A DNA stretch of 61,438 bases from Candidatus Methylomirabilota bacterium. Lineage in GTDB: Bacteria > Methylomirabilota > Methylomirabilia > Rokubacteriales > CSP1-6. The stretch spans positions 1 through 61,438 of the forward strand of contig DASYTI010000175.1 of NCBI GenBank assembly GCA_036002485.1, given 5' to 3'. Of the stretch, positions 47,309-55,798 are shown piece after piece. Positions within the stretch are counted from its first letter, which is position 1. Each line of letters starts with the position of its first letter. The notes below the pieces were generated by a model. It did no database searches. It was not told where the DNA came from and saw only the letters and a list, made by a program, of their open reading frames with translations. The translations under genes and the position numbers were made by a program.

Positions 47309-48849
47309 TTGTCCCCCTCACCTTGGGAGACTTCCTGGAGCGCGCCGAGCTCGTGTATGGCCACCGGGAGGCGGTGGCCGACGAACCCAATCCGCCGGGC
47401 GGAGGACTTGGCCGTTTCACCTATTCGCAGTTCGGCGACATGGCGCGAAGCCTCGCCGGGGCCCTGGACGAGCTCGGGGTCGCCGAGCACGAACGCGTGG
47501 CCATCGTCTCCCCCAACGCGGCCCGCTTCCTGGTCAGCCTGTTCGGGGTCAGCGTGTTCGGACGCATCCTCGTGCCCGTCAACTTCCGGCTGAATGCCGA
47601 GGAGATCCGCTACATCGTCGAGCACTCCGGCTCCTCGGTGCTGCTCGTCGATCCCGAGCTCGACGAGTCCCTGCGGCACATCCCGGTGAAGCATCGCTTC
47701 GTGCTCGGCGCCGGCACCGATCCTCAGCTCTTCCTTCGCCAGGGGGTGGCCCCGCGGCTCCAGGTCAGCGACGAGAACGCCACCGTGTCCATCAACTACA
47801 CCTCGGGGACGACGGCGCGCCCGAAGGGCGTGCAGCTCACCCATCGCAACTTCTGGCTCAATGCCGTCACCTTTGGCTGGCACCTGGCCATGACCGATCG
47901 GGACGTGTACCTGCACACGCTGCCCACCTTCCACTGCAATGGTTGGGGCATGCCGTACGCGGTCACCGGCATGGGGGTGCGTCAGGTCATCATCCGCAAG
48001 ATCGACGGTGAGGAGATCCTGCATCGGGTGGAGGCCGAGGGCGTCACCCTGTTCAATTGCGCGCCCGCGGTGATCGCTGCCGTGCTCGACGCCGCGGCCG
48101 TCCGCCGCCAGACGGGCGTGGCCGTGCCGGGCCGCGGGCGGGTGCGCGTGGTCGTGGCCGGAGCGCCGCCGCCGTCGAAGACCATCGAGCGCGTCGAGAC
48201 CGAGCTGGGCTGGGAGTTCATCCAGATCTACGGGCTCACGGAGACCGCGCCCTTGCTGACCTTCAACCGCGCGCCCGCGGAATGGGACGGCCTCGACGCG
48301 GCGGAGCGGTCACGCCGGCTCTCCCGGGCGGGCGTCCCCGCGGTGGGCGTGCGCATGCGGGTGGACGAGGAGGGCGAGTTGCTGGCGCGCTCCAACCACG
48401 TGTTCGAGGGCTACTGGAACCAGCCCGAGGAGACGGCCAAGGCGATCGCCGACGGCTGGTTCCATACGGGCGACGGGGGCGTCCGCGACGGGGCCTACAT
48501 CGCCATCACCGACCGCAAGAAGGACGTGATTATCAGCGGCGGCGAGAATGTCTCGTCCATCGAGGTGGAGGACTGCCTTTTCCAGCACCCCGCGGTGGCC
48601 GAAGTCGCGGTGATCGGCGTGCCCGACGAGAAGTGGGGCGAGACCATCAAGGCCCTCGTCGTCCTGCGCCCGGGCTCCGCCTGCGCCGAACGGGAGCTCA
48701 TCGAGCACTGTCGGTCCCGGATGGCGCACTACAAGTGCCCGACGTCGATCGAGATTCGGGATGCTCTCGTCCGCACCGCGACGGGCAAGCTCCAGAAGTT
48801 CAAGCTGCGCGAGCCGTACTGGGTGGGTCGTGAGCGTCGGGTGAACTGA
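47305..48849 (+). CDS. Acyl-CoA synthetase (AMP-forming)
   Basis: 514 aa ANL-superfamily ligase. A3 motif YTSGTTARPKG near 165, A5 YGLTETAP near 310, A7 TGDGGVRDGAYIAITDRKKDVIISGGENV near 395-420, and the catalytic Lys in TATGKLQKFKLRE near 498. It activates a carboxylic acid with ATP and CoA. The short length and HRNFWLNAVTFGWHL region resemble medium- or branched-chain fatty acid ligases. The substrate is unknown; in this neighbourhood of aldehyde and hydroxyacid enzymes, a branched or aromatic acid fits. Translationally coupled to the DinB-like gene. Confidence 0.9.
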   Translation: MIVPLTLGDFLERAELVYGHREAVADEPNPPGGGLGRFTYSQFGDMARSLAGALDELGVAEHERVAIVSPNAARFLVSLFGVSVFGRILVPVNFRLNAEEIRYIVEHSGSSVLLVDPELDESLRHIPVKHRFVLGAGTDPQLFLRQGVAPRLQVSDENATVSINYTSGTTARPKGVQLTHRNFWLNAVTFGWHLAMTDRDVYLHTLPTFHCNGWGMPYAVTGMGVRQVIIRKIDGEEILHRVEAEGVTLFNCAPAVIAAVLDAAAVRRQTGVAVPGRGRVRVVVAGAPPPSKTIERVETELGWEFIQIYGLTETAPLLTFNRAPAEWDGLDAAERSRRLSRAGVPAVGVRMRVDEEGELLARSNHVFEGYWNQPEETAKAIADGWFHTGDGGVRDGAYIAITDRKKDVIISGGENVSSIEVEDCLFQHPAVAEVAVIGVPDEKWGETIKALVVLRPGSACAERELIEHCRSRMAHYKCPTSIEIRDALVRTATGKLQKFKLREPYWVGRERRVN

Positions 48850-48891
48850 GGCTGTAGGGCCGCGTTTTCGCGGGTTTCTGCGAGTTCTGGC

Positions 48892-48919
48892 TTGACTCGT
48901 CGCGGCGGCATGTGTTACT
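48892..48919 (+). promoter_or_regulatory. Sigma-70-like promoter upstream of garR
   Basis: TTGACT (48892-48897), 16-nt spacer, TG-extended GTTACT (48914-48919). It is the clearest -35/-10 pair I found. The start would fall near 48926, leaving a leader of about 50 nt before ATG 48978. Confidence 0.55.
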
Positions 48920-48977
48920 TCACGCCTTGCGGGCTCACGTCGTCCCCCCAAATTTTTCAGTCCCCCGCGAGGTCGTC

Positions 48978-49868
48978 ATGGCGCAAACCATTGGATTTAT
49001 TGGGCTCGGGATCATGGGTCGACCCATGGCCAAGAATCTTCTGAAGGCCGGTTACCCGCTGGTGGTCCATAGCCGGAGCCAGGGCCCGGTAGACGAGCTG
49101 GTCGGCGCCGGCGCCAAGCGCGCCTCGAGCGCCAAGGAAGTGGCCGGGCAGGTGGATGTCCTCATCACCATGCTGCCAAATTCACCTGAAGTGGAGCTGG
49201 TCGCGCTCGGGCCCGACGGCATTGTCGAGGGCGCGAAGAAGGGCCTGCTCTATCTCGACATGTCCACCATCTCGCCGCTCGTATCTCAGAAGGTCGGCAA
49301 GGCGCTGGCCGCCAAGAGCGTGAGGATGCTGGACGCGCCGGTCTCGGGAGGCGAGAAGGGCGCCATCGAGGCCGCGCTCAGCATCATGGTCGGCGGCGAG
49401 AAGGCCGATTTCGACGCGGCCCTGCCCGTCTTTCAAGCGCTCGGCAAGACGATCACGCACCTGGGGCCGCTGGGGGCCGGCGGCTTCACCAAGCTCGCCA
49501 ACCAGATCATCGTGGCGGTCAACCTGACCGCTCTCGGCGAGGCGCTCACCCTCGCGCGCAAAGCGGGCCTCGATCGCGCCCTGACCCTCAAGGCGCTCGC
49601 GGGCGGGCTGGCCGGCTCGAAATGCCTCGAGCAGAAGACGCCCAACTATGTCGCGGGCACGTACAACCCCGGCTTCAAGATCGATCTCCACTTCAAGGAT
49701 CTGGGGCTCATCATGGAGTCCTCGCGCGCCCTGGGTGTCCCCCTGCCGTGCACGGCCGTGGTCCAGGAGCTCTTCAACGCGCTCCGGGTCAAAGGCAAGG
49801 GCGGGCTCGATCATTCCGGGGTGATCACGCTGCTGGAGGAGCTGGCAGGAATGCCAAACCCGACATGA
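48978..49868 (+). CDS. garR: 2-hydroxy-3-oxopropionate (tartronate semialdehyde) reductase family
   Basis: 296 aa beta-hydroxyacid dehydrogenase. NAD motif GFIGLGIMGRPMAKNLL, MLDAPVSGGEKGAIE, catalytic Lys in GGFTKLANQIIVAVN near 170, and KIDLHFKDLGLIMESSRALGVPLP, which is typical for GarR/GlxR. Likely reaction: NADH-dependent reduction of tartronate semialdehyde to glycerate, feeding glyoxylate carbon into central metabolism, which fits a malate synthase in the same window. Start: ATG 48978 with GCGAGG about 8 nt upstream. The stop overlaps the GNAT gene (ATGA). Confidence 0.87.
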   Translation: MAQTIGFIGLGIMGRPMAKNLLKAGYPLVVHSRSQGPVDELVGAGAKRASSAKEVAGQVDVLITMLPNSPEVELVALGPDGIVEGAKKGLLYLDMSTISPLVSQKVGKALAAKSVRMLDAPVSGGEKGAIEAALSIMVGGEKADFDAALPVFQALGKTITHLGPLGAGGFTKLANQIIVAVNLTALGEALTLARKAGLDRALTLKALAGGLAGSKCLEQKTPNYVAGTYNPGFKIDLHFKDLGLIMESSRALGVPLPCTAVVQELFNALRVKGKGGLDHSGVITLLEELAGMPNPT

Positions 49869-50893
49869 GGGCCACCGTGGACCGGCCGGGACTGGACAAT
49901 CAGGGCCGCACCCCCTTGATCAAGATCCGGCGCGTCCGCAAGGGCGATCTCAGCAAGGTGCGGGATGTGCTCGAGCAGGCCTTTGGCGACTTCTTCGAGC
50001 GCCAGATGGGCACGCGCCCGCGCCAGGTCTTCAACGGCGCGCAGTACGTGCACCACCGCTGGCTCATGGAGCCGTGGGGATGCTTCGTCGCCGAGGAAGG
50101 CGACGGCAAGATCGTGGGCGCCGCCCTCGCCGTCATGTGGGGGACGGTCGGGCTGGTGGGCCCGGTGGCCGTCCTCACGAACTATCAGAACCAGGACATC
50201 GGGCAGCAGCTCTTGACCGCCTGCCAGGGGTTCTTCGACGAGAACAAGGCGACGCTGCAGGGCGTGGCGACGTATCCGTACAGTCCCAAGCATCTCGGCT
50301 TGTATCAGAGGTTCGGCTACCGGCCCAAGGGGCTCGTGGTGGTGACGGGCAAGCCCATGGATCGGCGCGAGATCGTGCAGGCCACGCGCCCCGCCAAGCC
50401 CGGTCTTGGCGTCCGCCGGTACTCCTCGCTGGAGGAGGTGAAGAAGAAGTCCGCCATGCAGCGGGTGCGGCGCATCACCAATTCGCTGTACCGGGGCATG
50501 GATCTCGGCAAGGAGGTCGAGATCGTGGACGGTCTCGCCCTCGGCGACACCCTGCTGCTCGAGAAGGGGCGCGACGTGATCGGCTTCGCCATCGTGCACA
50601 TGCCGGGCGTGAGCGAGGCGCCCCACGGCAGCGTCTACATCAAGTTCCTTGCCATAGAGCCGCACCACCGGAAGCCCGAGCATCTCCACGCCTTGCTGGC
50701 CGCCGTCGAGGAGATGGCGCATGCCGCGCAGCTCCAGCGCGTGGTGGCGCCCGTGTACACGTACTACTGGGCCGCCTACCAGAGTCTGCTCGAGCGCGGA
50801 TACCATCCGGACTTCACCATGGTGCGCATGAAGAAAGGTAAGCAGGACGACGACGAGCGCCCGGACGACCTGGTGCTCGACGACTGGCGCTGA
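49865..50893 (+). CDS. GNAT family N-acetyltransferase, two-domain
   Basis: 342 aa. The first GNAT domain (residues 20-165) includes VLTNYQNQDIGQQLLTACQGFFDENKATLQG and YQRFGYRPKGLVVVTGKP. The second half (~190-330) has VYIKFLAIEPHHRKPEHLHALLAAVEEMA and SLLERGYHPDFTMVRM, a second GNAT-like fold. The acetyl acceptor is unknown. The C-terminal tail is acidic (KKGKQDDDERPDD). It starts inside the garR stop codon (ATGA) and ends 4 nt before copC. Confidence 0.82.
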   Translation: MRATVDRPGLDNQGRTPLIKIRRVRKGDLSKVRDVLEQAFGDFFERQMGTRPRQVFNGAQYVHHRWLMEPWGCFVAEEGDGKIVGAALAVMWGTVGLVGPVAVLTNYQNQDIGQQLLTACQGFFDENKATLQGVATYPYSPKHLGLYQRFGYRPKGLVVVTGKPMDRREIVQATRPAKPGLGVRRYSSLEEVKKKSAMQRVRRITNSLYRGMDLGKEVEIVDGLALGDTLLLEKGRDVIGFAIVHMPGVSEAPHGSVYIKFLAIEPHHRKPEHLHALLAAVEEMAHAAQLQRVVAPVYTYYWAAYQSLLERGYHPDFTMVRMKKGKQDDDERPDDLVLDDWR

Positions 50894-50897
50894 GGCC

Positions 50898-51284
50898 ATG
50901 CGCGCCCGGCTTCTCCGCGGCGCCGCGGCCGCCCCCATCGCCCTCTGGGGCTTCCTCGCCGTTCCCGCCGGCGCCCCCGCCCACGCCATCATCCTCGAGT
51001 CCGAGCCGGCCCGTGACGCCAGGCTCGCGGGGCCGCCCGCCCGCATCTATCTTCGCTTCAACAGCAAGATCGAGAAGCGGCTGACGCGGGTCAGCATCAC
51101 GGCCTCCGACGGCCGCGCCGTTCCCCTCCCCGTCGTCGCGGACGGCCGTCAGGCCCCGGATCGCCTCTCGTTCCCTCTCGGTCCCCTCCGTCCCGGCGCC
51201 TACATCGTCCGCTACAAAGTCCTGGCGGCCGACGGGCATATCACGGAAGGCGCCCTCCGCTTCTCCGTCCTGGAGGCCAAGTAG
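50898..51284 (+). CDS. copC: CopC-like periplasmic copper-binding protein
   Basis: 128 aa. The cleavable signal ends near ...APA|HAII, which leaves the N-terminal His that is a copper ligand in CopC. Then SEPARDARLAGPPARIYLRFNSKIE, LGPLRPGAYIVRYKVLAADGHITEG with the second His ligand, and RFSVLEAK. It binds Cu(II) in the periplasm and usually delivers it to CopD. CopD is distant here (16052-17635). A 37-codon hydrophobic frame follows, which might be the remnant of a fused or adjacent membrane partner. Confidence 0.9.
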   Translation: MRARLLRGAAAAPIALWGFLAVPAGAPAHAIILESEPARDARLAGPPARIYLRFNSKIEKRLTRVSITASDGRAVPLPVVADGRQAPDRLSFPLGPLRPGAYIVRYKVLAADGHITEGALRFSVLEAK

Positions 51285-51288
51285 CCGC

Positions 51289-51402
51289 GTGACCCTGTTC
51301 GGAGGGTTTCTGGGCGTCGGCCTCCTGGGCGTCGGCCTGGTCGCGCGGTCGGCCCTCGTGGATGGTGTCGACTGTGTCCTGCTCGTCTACCGGGAGACCT
51401 GA
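51289..51402 (+). CDS. Possible 37-aa hydrophobic peptide
   Basis: GTG frame between the copC stop (4-nt gap) and the aldo/keto reductase GTG, which follows its TGA immediately. The first 19 residues form one hydrophobic segment (LFGGFLGVGLLGVGLVA), then ALVDGVDCVLLVYRET. It could be a small membrane protein, a CopD fragment or chance. No Shine-Dalgarno is visible. Confidence 0.3.
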   Translation: MTLFGGFLGVGLLGVGLVARSALVDGVDCVLLVYRET

Positions 51403-52473
51403 GTGCTTCGAGGCAAGGCGACCTCATCCGGCACCCAATCCTATCGCGCGGCTCTCGGATCGACCGTCCCCGCCGATCATTTCCGCTCGTGGCAAGGGCT
51501 CGCGGTGTCCTCCATCGGCCTCGGCACGTATCTCGGCCCTGAGGACGAGGCCACCGATCGCGCCTACCAGGCTGCCATCGAGCGGGCGGTGGCGGGCGGC
51601 CTCAATGTCGTGGACTCGGCCATCAACTACCGACGACAGCGAAGCGAGCGCGCGGTGGGGAGCGCCCTCACCGCGCTCCACGAGTCGGGCCGGGTCAAGC
51701 GCGAGAGCATCGTGGTGTCGACGAAGGGCGGCTTCCTCCCGTTCGACGGGCCCGCCCCGCGGGGACTCCTCGACCCCGGCGATCTCGTCGCGGGCAGCCA
51801 CTGCATGAGCCCGCGCTATCTGCAAGACCAGCTCGAGCGCAGCCTCACCAATCTCGGGCTCGAGCGAGTCGACATCTACTATGTCCACAACCCGGAGACC
51901 CAGCTCGCCGAGCTGCCCCGCGCGGCCGTCCTCGATCGGCTGAGCGCGGCCTTCGAGTTTCTCGAGGGCGCCGCGCGGTCGGGTACCATCGGCGTCTACG
52001 GGACGGCGACCTGGACGGCCTACCGCCAGCCGTCCGACGCGCAGGACGCGCTCTCCCTCGCCGAGGTGGTGAAGACGGCGAAAGCGGTGGGGGGGACCGG
52101 GCATCATTTCCGCGTGGTCCAGCTCCCGTACAACCTCGCCATGACGGAGGCGTTCACGGCGCCCACCCAGTCGCGTGGCCGGGCGAGCGTGACGGCGCTC
52201 GAGCTCGCGCAGGCCCTCGGCATCTACGTGATGACCTCGGCTTCGATCTATCAGGGACAGCTCGCCCGCAACCTGCCGCCCGTGATCGGACAGTTTCTGC
52301 CCGGGCTCTCGACCGACGCGCAACGGGCGCTACAGTTCGTGCGCTCGACGCCCGGCGTGGGCACCGCGCTCTGCGGCATGAAGACGATTCCCCACGTGGA
52401 CGAGGCGCTCGGCCTGGCCGCGGTGGCGCCGGTGCCGTGGGCGGAGTTTCAGAAGCTCTTCTCGCCCGCCTGA
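51403..52473 (+). CDS. Aldo/keto reductase
   Basis: 356 aa. The AKR tetrad is complete: Asp in VVDSAINYR, Tyr in the same motif, Lys in VVSTKGGF and His in IYYVHNPE. The C-terminal cofactor region has TSASIYQGQLARNLPP and STPGVGTALCGMKTIPHVDEAL. It reduces a carbonyl with NADPH; substrate unknown. The GTG start directly abuts the preceding short frame, and no strong ribosome binding site is seen. A later start near the TKGG motif would remove the barrel's first strands, so the long form is kept. Confidence 0.86.
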   Translation: MLRGKATSSGTQSYRAALGSTVPADHFRSWQGLAVSSIGLGTYLGPEDEATDRAYQAAIERAVAGGLNVVDSAINYRRQRSERAVGSALTALHESGRVKRESIVVSTKGGFLPFDGPAPRGLLDPGDLVAGSHCMSPRYLQDQLERSLTNLGLERVDIYYVHNPETQLAELPRAAVLDRLSAAFEFLEGAARSGTIGVYGTATWTAYRQPSDAQDALSLAEVVKTAKAVGGTGHHFRVVQLPYNLAMTEAFTAPTQSRGRASVTALELAQALGIYVMTSASIYQGQLARNLPPVIGQFLPGLSTDAQRALQFVRSTPGVGTALCGMKTIPHVDEALGLAAVAPVPWAEFQKLFSPA

Positions 52474-52581
52474 GCCGGCGCGGAGGGGCGAAAGGGCTTG
52501 AATTTCCATGAGGGCTCGGCTACGGTGTTACGTCGTCATTGAGACGCCATCCTCCGACGGCCGGATCGGGTGACTTAAAGC

Positions 52582-53343
52582 ATGGTCAAGAAGATCCACC
52601 ACGTCGGCATCGTGGTCGAGAGCCTCGCGCGGGCGTATCGCTTCTGGCGCGACGCGCTCGGGCTGCCCCTCCTGCGCGAGGCGGAGATCGCGGACCAGGG
52701 CGTGCGCGCGGCGCTGCTGGCGGCCGGCGACAGTGAGATCGAGCTGCTCGAGCCCACGGGCACGGAGGGCGGAGTGGCCCGCTTCCTCGCCAAGCGCGGC
52801 GAAGGGCTCCATCACCTGTGCTTCGAGACGGCCAATGTCGAGGGTGATCTCGCGGCCCTCAAGGCGGGGGGGGTCCCCCTGATCGACGAGACGCCGCGCC
52901 AGGGGCTGGCCGGGCGCATCGCCTTTCTCCATCCAACCGCGTGCGCGGGCGTTCTCGTGGAGCTGGCCACCCCGCCTCCGACCGCCGAGCATCCCGACTC
53001 GCCCGTGCGCTTCAAGCGGCTCGTCATCGGCTGTCGCGACCCGCAGGAGACCGCCAAGTCGTATCAGCAGCTCTTCGGCTTGCCCGAGGTCGCCGTCAAC
53101 GACGGGCCCCGGAGCATGCTCGGCTGGACGGGGGGAGGGACGCTGCTCATGGTCCCGGCCAGCGAGGTGGGGGGCACGCTCGGCATGGCCGCTCTGTCCA
53201 TGGTCGCCCCGGAGATGGTGACGCTCGTGCAGCGCCTCTCCAAGATCGACGCCATGATGTTCTTCGGCGCAAGCGAGATCACCCTCAAGCCGGAAGCGGG
53301 CAACAACGTCCATCTGCACATCTCGCGCTATCATTTCCCCTGA
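52582..53343 (+). CDS. Methylmalonyl-CoA epimerase-like VOC protein with second VOC domain
   Basis: 253 aa. Residues 1-130 match methylmalonyl-CoA epimerase: metal ligands His in IHHVGIVV, His in GEGLHHLCFE and Glu in GVLVELATP. Residues 135-253 are a second VOC-like domain (FKRLVIGCRDPQETAKSYQQLFGLPEV) that lacks the metal His pattern. Epimerase proteins are usually ~135 aa, so this is nearly double. Likely role: interconversion of methylmalonyl-CoA epimers in branched amino-acid or propionate use; the extra domain's role is unknown. ATG 52582; a TACGGT -10-like element lies near 52520. Confidence 0.82.
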   Translation: MVKKIHHVGIVVESLARAYRFWRDALGLPLLREAEIADQGVRAALLAAGDSEIELLEPTGTEGGVARFLAKRGEGLHHLCFETANVEGDLAALKAGGVPLIDETPRQGLAGRIAFLHPTACAGVLVELATPPPTAEHPDSPVRFKRLVIGCRDPQETAKSYQQLFGLPEVAVNDGPRSMLGWTGGGTLLMVPASEVGGTLGMAALSMVAPEMVTLVQRLSKIDAMMFFGASEITLKPEAGNNVHLHISRYHFP

Positions 53344-53507
53344 TCGCGTCCCTCAGGGCGGGTATCGTCGGTGACCCGCGCCCCCTCTCGCTCGTGACGC
53401 GTCCCGACCCAGAGGTCAAGTAAACGGACAGGGGGCGGCAGGGGCGGGTTGTCGGCGACACGCTCTGGCTGGTCGGCCTGTGCGCGGCCCGGGCCGCGGG
53501 CTCGACG

Positions 53508-54692
53508 ATGGCCATGGCGTACCCCGCCGTCCTCTCCGTGGTCCAGGCGGAATGGCATCTGTCCTCGACGGCCGCCGGCTCCATCTCCTCCGCCTACCAG
53601 CTCGGCACCGCCGTGGCCCTCGTCTTCGTCTCGGCGCTCGCCGACTATCTCAACCCGCGTCTGGTCTTCCGCGTATCGGCCGGGTTGACGGCGGTCGTGT
53701 CGCTGCTCATCCCCGTGCTTGCCCAGGGCCATCTCTCGGCCCTGCTGCTCTTCGGCGCCGCCGCCGTGGCGGTGGCCGGCATCTATACGCCGGGGATCAT
53801 GCTGCTCGCCGAGCGCTTCGAGCCGGCGCGCCGGGGACGCGCCGTCGGCTGGTTCCTTGCCGCGTCTTCCCTGGGTTATGTTCTGGCCCTCTTGATCGGG
53901 GGCGCCGTGGTGGCGCGCGCCGGTTGGCGGAGCGCGCTCTTCGTGCTGGCCCTGGGGCCGCTCCTCTGCTTCCTGCTCTCGCTCGTGCTCTTTCACCGCG
54001 AGCCCTCGAGACGCCCGGCCTCCGCCGCGCCGCGACGGTTGAGCTTCGATGCCGATCTGTCGGGCAATCGACCGGCTCAGCTGATGATCTGGGGCTACGT
54101 GTTTCATTCCTGGGAGCTCCTCGGGATGTGGGCGTGGACGCCCGCCTTCGTGGCGGCCGCGCTTGCCGCGCGCGGCACGTCTGCCACGGAGGCGGCGGGT
54201 CTCGGCGCCTCCCTCGCGGCCCTCTTCCACATCATGGGCATCGTCGCCTCGGCCGTCGGGGGCACGCTCTCGGATCGCTGGGGCCGGACCGCCGTCATCG
54301 CCGGGATGATGCTGGTGAGCTCGGCCTGTTCTTTCACATTCGGGTGGATGCTCACGGCGCCCCTCCTGCTCATCGTGCTGGTGGGCAGCGTCTATGGCTT
54401 CTCCGCCCTCGGCGATTCGTCGGTATACTCGACGGGAATCACGGAGACGGTGAGGCCCGAGCGCCTCGGCACGGCCCTGGCCATACGCTCGCTCCTGGGC
54501 TTCGGCGCGGGCGCGGTGTCGCCTCTGGTATTCGGGAGTGTGCTCGACATCTACGGCGCACCGAGCGCGCAGTCCGCCGGCTGGGGGTGGGCCTTTACCG
54601 TGCTGGGGGTGGGCGGGGTGCTCGGACTGCTGTCGATGCTGTGGCTGCGCACGCTGCCGGAGTCGCGGCGGCTGGCCGGCGGCAAGCGTTGA
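53508..54692 (+). CDS. MFS transporter
   Basis: At least 394 aa. Twelve-helix MFS layout, with VFVSALADYLNPRLVFR as the loop 2-3 motif and GGTLSDRWGRTAVIAGM as the second-half equivalent. Substrate unknown. Helix 1 appears to begin upstream of ATG 53508: the in-frame codons from 53448 read VVGDTLWLVGLCAARAAGST, hydrophobic and continuous with the helix, but no ATG/GTG/TTG exists between the in-frame TAA 53421 and 53508. Either a CTG start (53469 or 53478) is used, or there is a sequence error. The C-terminus ends before a short frame and the TfoX-like gene. Confidence 0.83.
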   Translation: MAMAYPAVLSVVQAEWHLSSTAAGSISSAYQLGTAVALVFVSALADYLNPRLVFRVSAGLTAVVSLLIPVLAQGHLSALLLFGAAAVAVAGIYTPGIMLLAERFEPARRGRAVGWFLAASSLGYVLALLIGGAVVARAGWRSALFVLALGPLLCFLLSLVLFHREPSRRPASAAPRRLSFDADLSGNRPAQLMIWGYVFHSWELLGMWAWTPAFVAAALAARGTSATEAAGLGASLAALFHIMGIVASAVGGTLSDRWGRTAVIAGMMLVSSACSFTFGWMLTAPLLLIVLVGSVYGFSALGDSSVYSTGITETVRPERLGTALAIRSLLGFGAGAVSPLVFGSVLDIYGAPSAQSAGWGWAFTVLGVGGVLGLLSMLWLRTLPESRRLAGGKR

Positions 54693-54711
54693 CTCGAAAC
54701 CTGGAGGCGGC

Positions 54712-54768
54712 ATGGCCACGGTGCTGTTCATCGTCGAGGCGACCATCCCGAGGAAGGTCTGGCCATAG
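54712..54768 (+). other. 18-codon frame with strong ribosome binding site
   Basis: ATG with GGAGG 6 nt upstream, encoding MATVLFIVEATIPRKVWP, then TAG. It could be the surviving 5' end of a lost gene or a leader peptide for the TfoX-like gene 15 nt downstream. Nothing else supports it. Confidence 0.3.
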
Positions 54769-54782
54769 CCGCTCCCAGACGC

Positions 54783-55172
54783 GTGCGCGGCCTCGGGGCG
54801 GGACGCCGGACACGCCGGACGCTGGCCCAGGGCGGATCCGGAATCGCGGCCGAGCTCAACCAGCGTCTGAGCGCCTGGCCCGCGGTCAAGATCACCCCCA
54901 TGTTCGGGCGGTGGGGGTATTTCGTAGGGCCGCGACTCTTCGCCTGCTTTCCGCTGCGCGTGAAGGACACGGACCTCTGGATCCGGCTCTCGCGTGAGGA
55001 CCAGCGGCGTGCCATCGACTCGGGCGTGGTGACGCCCCACCGGCGCATGAGCGCAAGCGGCTGGGTCGAGACCCGCGTGGAAAATCTGAGCCAGGCGACG
55101 CGGGTGCTGGGCTGGCTCAAGCGAAGCTACGAGACGGCCAAGCACATCGTGGAACAGGAGGAGAGGCGATGA
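54783..55172 (+). CDS. TfoX N-terminal domain-like protein
   Basis: 129 aa. TfoX_N pattern: ITPMFGRWGYFVGPRLFACFPLRVKDTDLWIRL and VLGWLKRSYETAKHIVEQ. The full-length competence regulator TfoX has a second domain that is missing, as in many stand-alone TfoX_N proteins of unknown function. The GTG start has no good ribosome binding site; a start at the Met of ITPMFG would be too short for the fold. The stop overlaps the pcp start (ATGA). Confidence 0.75.
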   Translation: MRGLGAGRRTRRTLAQGGSGIAAELNQRLSAWPAVKITPMFGRWGYFVGPRLFACFPLRVKDTDLWIRLSREDQRRAIDSGVVTPHRRMSASGWVETRVENLSQATRVLGWLKRSYETAKHIVEQEERR

Positions 55173-55798
55173 TCCTCGTCACGGGTTTCGAGCCCTTCGG
55201 AGGCCATCCGTCCAACCCGTCCGAGGAGATCGCCAAGGCCGTGAACGGCAGGATCGTGGGAGGACTGGCCGTGCGCGCCGTCATCTTGCCCGTGCACCAC
55301 CTCGAAGCCGCGCGGGAAGCCGCGCGCCTGCTCGTCGAGCACGATCCGCTGGGCGTGGTCCACGTAGGTCTGGCCGCGGGTCGCGCGCGGATCGCTCTCG
55401 AGCGGGTCGCCGTGAACGTCATGGACTACGAGCTTGCCGACAATTCTGGCTATCTGGCGCGCGGCGAGCCGTGTGTGCCGGGCGGGCCCGCGGCGTATTT
55501 CGCCACGCTCCCTCTCCCCGAGATCCTGGACGCCCTGGCGCGCGAAGGTGTCCCCGCCTATCTCTCCAACTCGGCGGGCACCTATCTCTGCAACCAGACG
55601 CTCTATGCCACCCTTCACGGCGTGGCACGGGACGGACGGCGCGCCCAGGTCGGATTCATGCACGTTCCTCTCTCTCCCCCCATGGTCGCGCTCTCCGGCC
55701 TCGAGCAGCCGAGCATGGACACGGGCCTCGGCGTGCGCGCGCTCGAGGTGGCGTTGCGCGTGATCGCCGAGCAACTCGCCGCGCCGCCGCGCCCTTAG
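55169..55798 (+). CDS. pcp: Pyroglutamyl-peptidase I
   Basis: 209 aa, the usual length. It removes N-terminal pyroglutamate from peptides in the cytoplasm. VTGFEPFGGHPSNPS opens the protein. The catalytic triad is Glu ~77 (RIALERVAVN), Cys ~141 (GTYLCNQTLY) and His ~165 (GFMHVPLSP). It is translationally coupled to the TfoX-like gene and ends overlapping the stop of the convergent membrane protein by 3-4 nt. Confidence 0.93.
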   Translation: MILVTGFEPFGGHPSNPSEEIAKAVNGRIVGGLAVRAVILPVHHLEAAREAARLLVEHDPLGVVHVGLAAGRARIALERVAVNVMDYELADNSGYLARGEPCVPGGPAAYFATLPLPEILDALAREGVPAYLSNSAGTYLCNQTLYATLHGVARDGRRAQVGFMHVPLSPPMVALSGLEQPSMDTGLGVRALEVALRVIAEQLAAPPRP

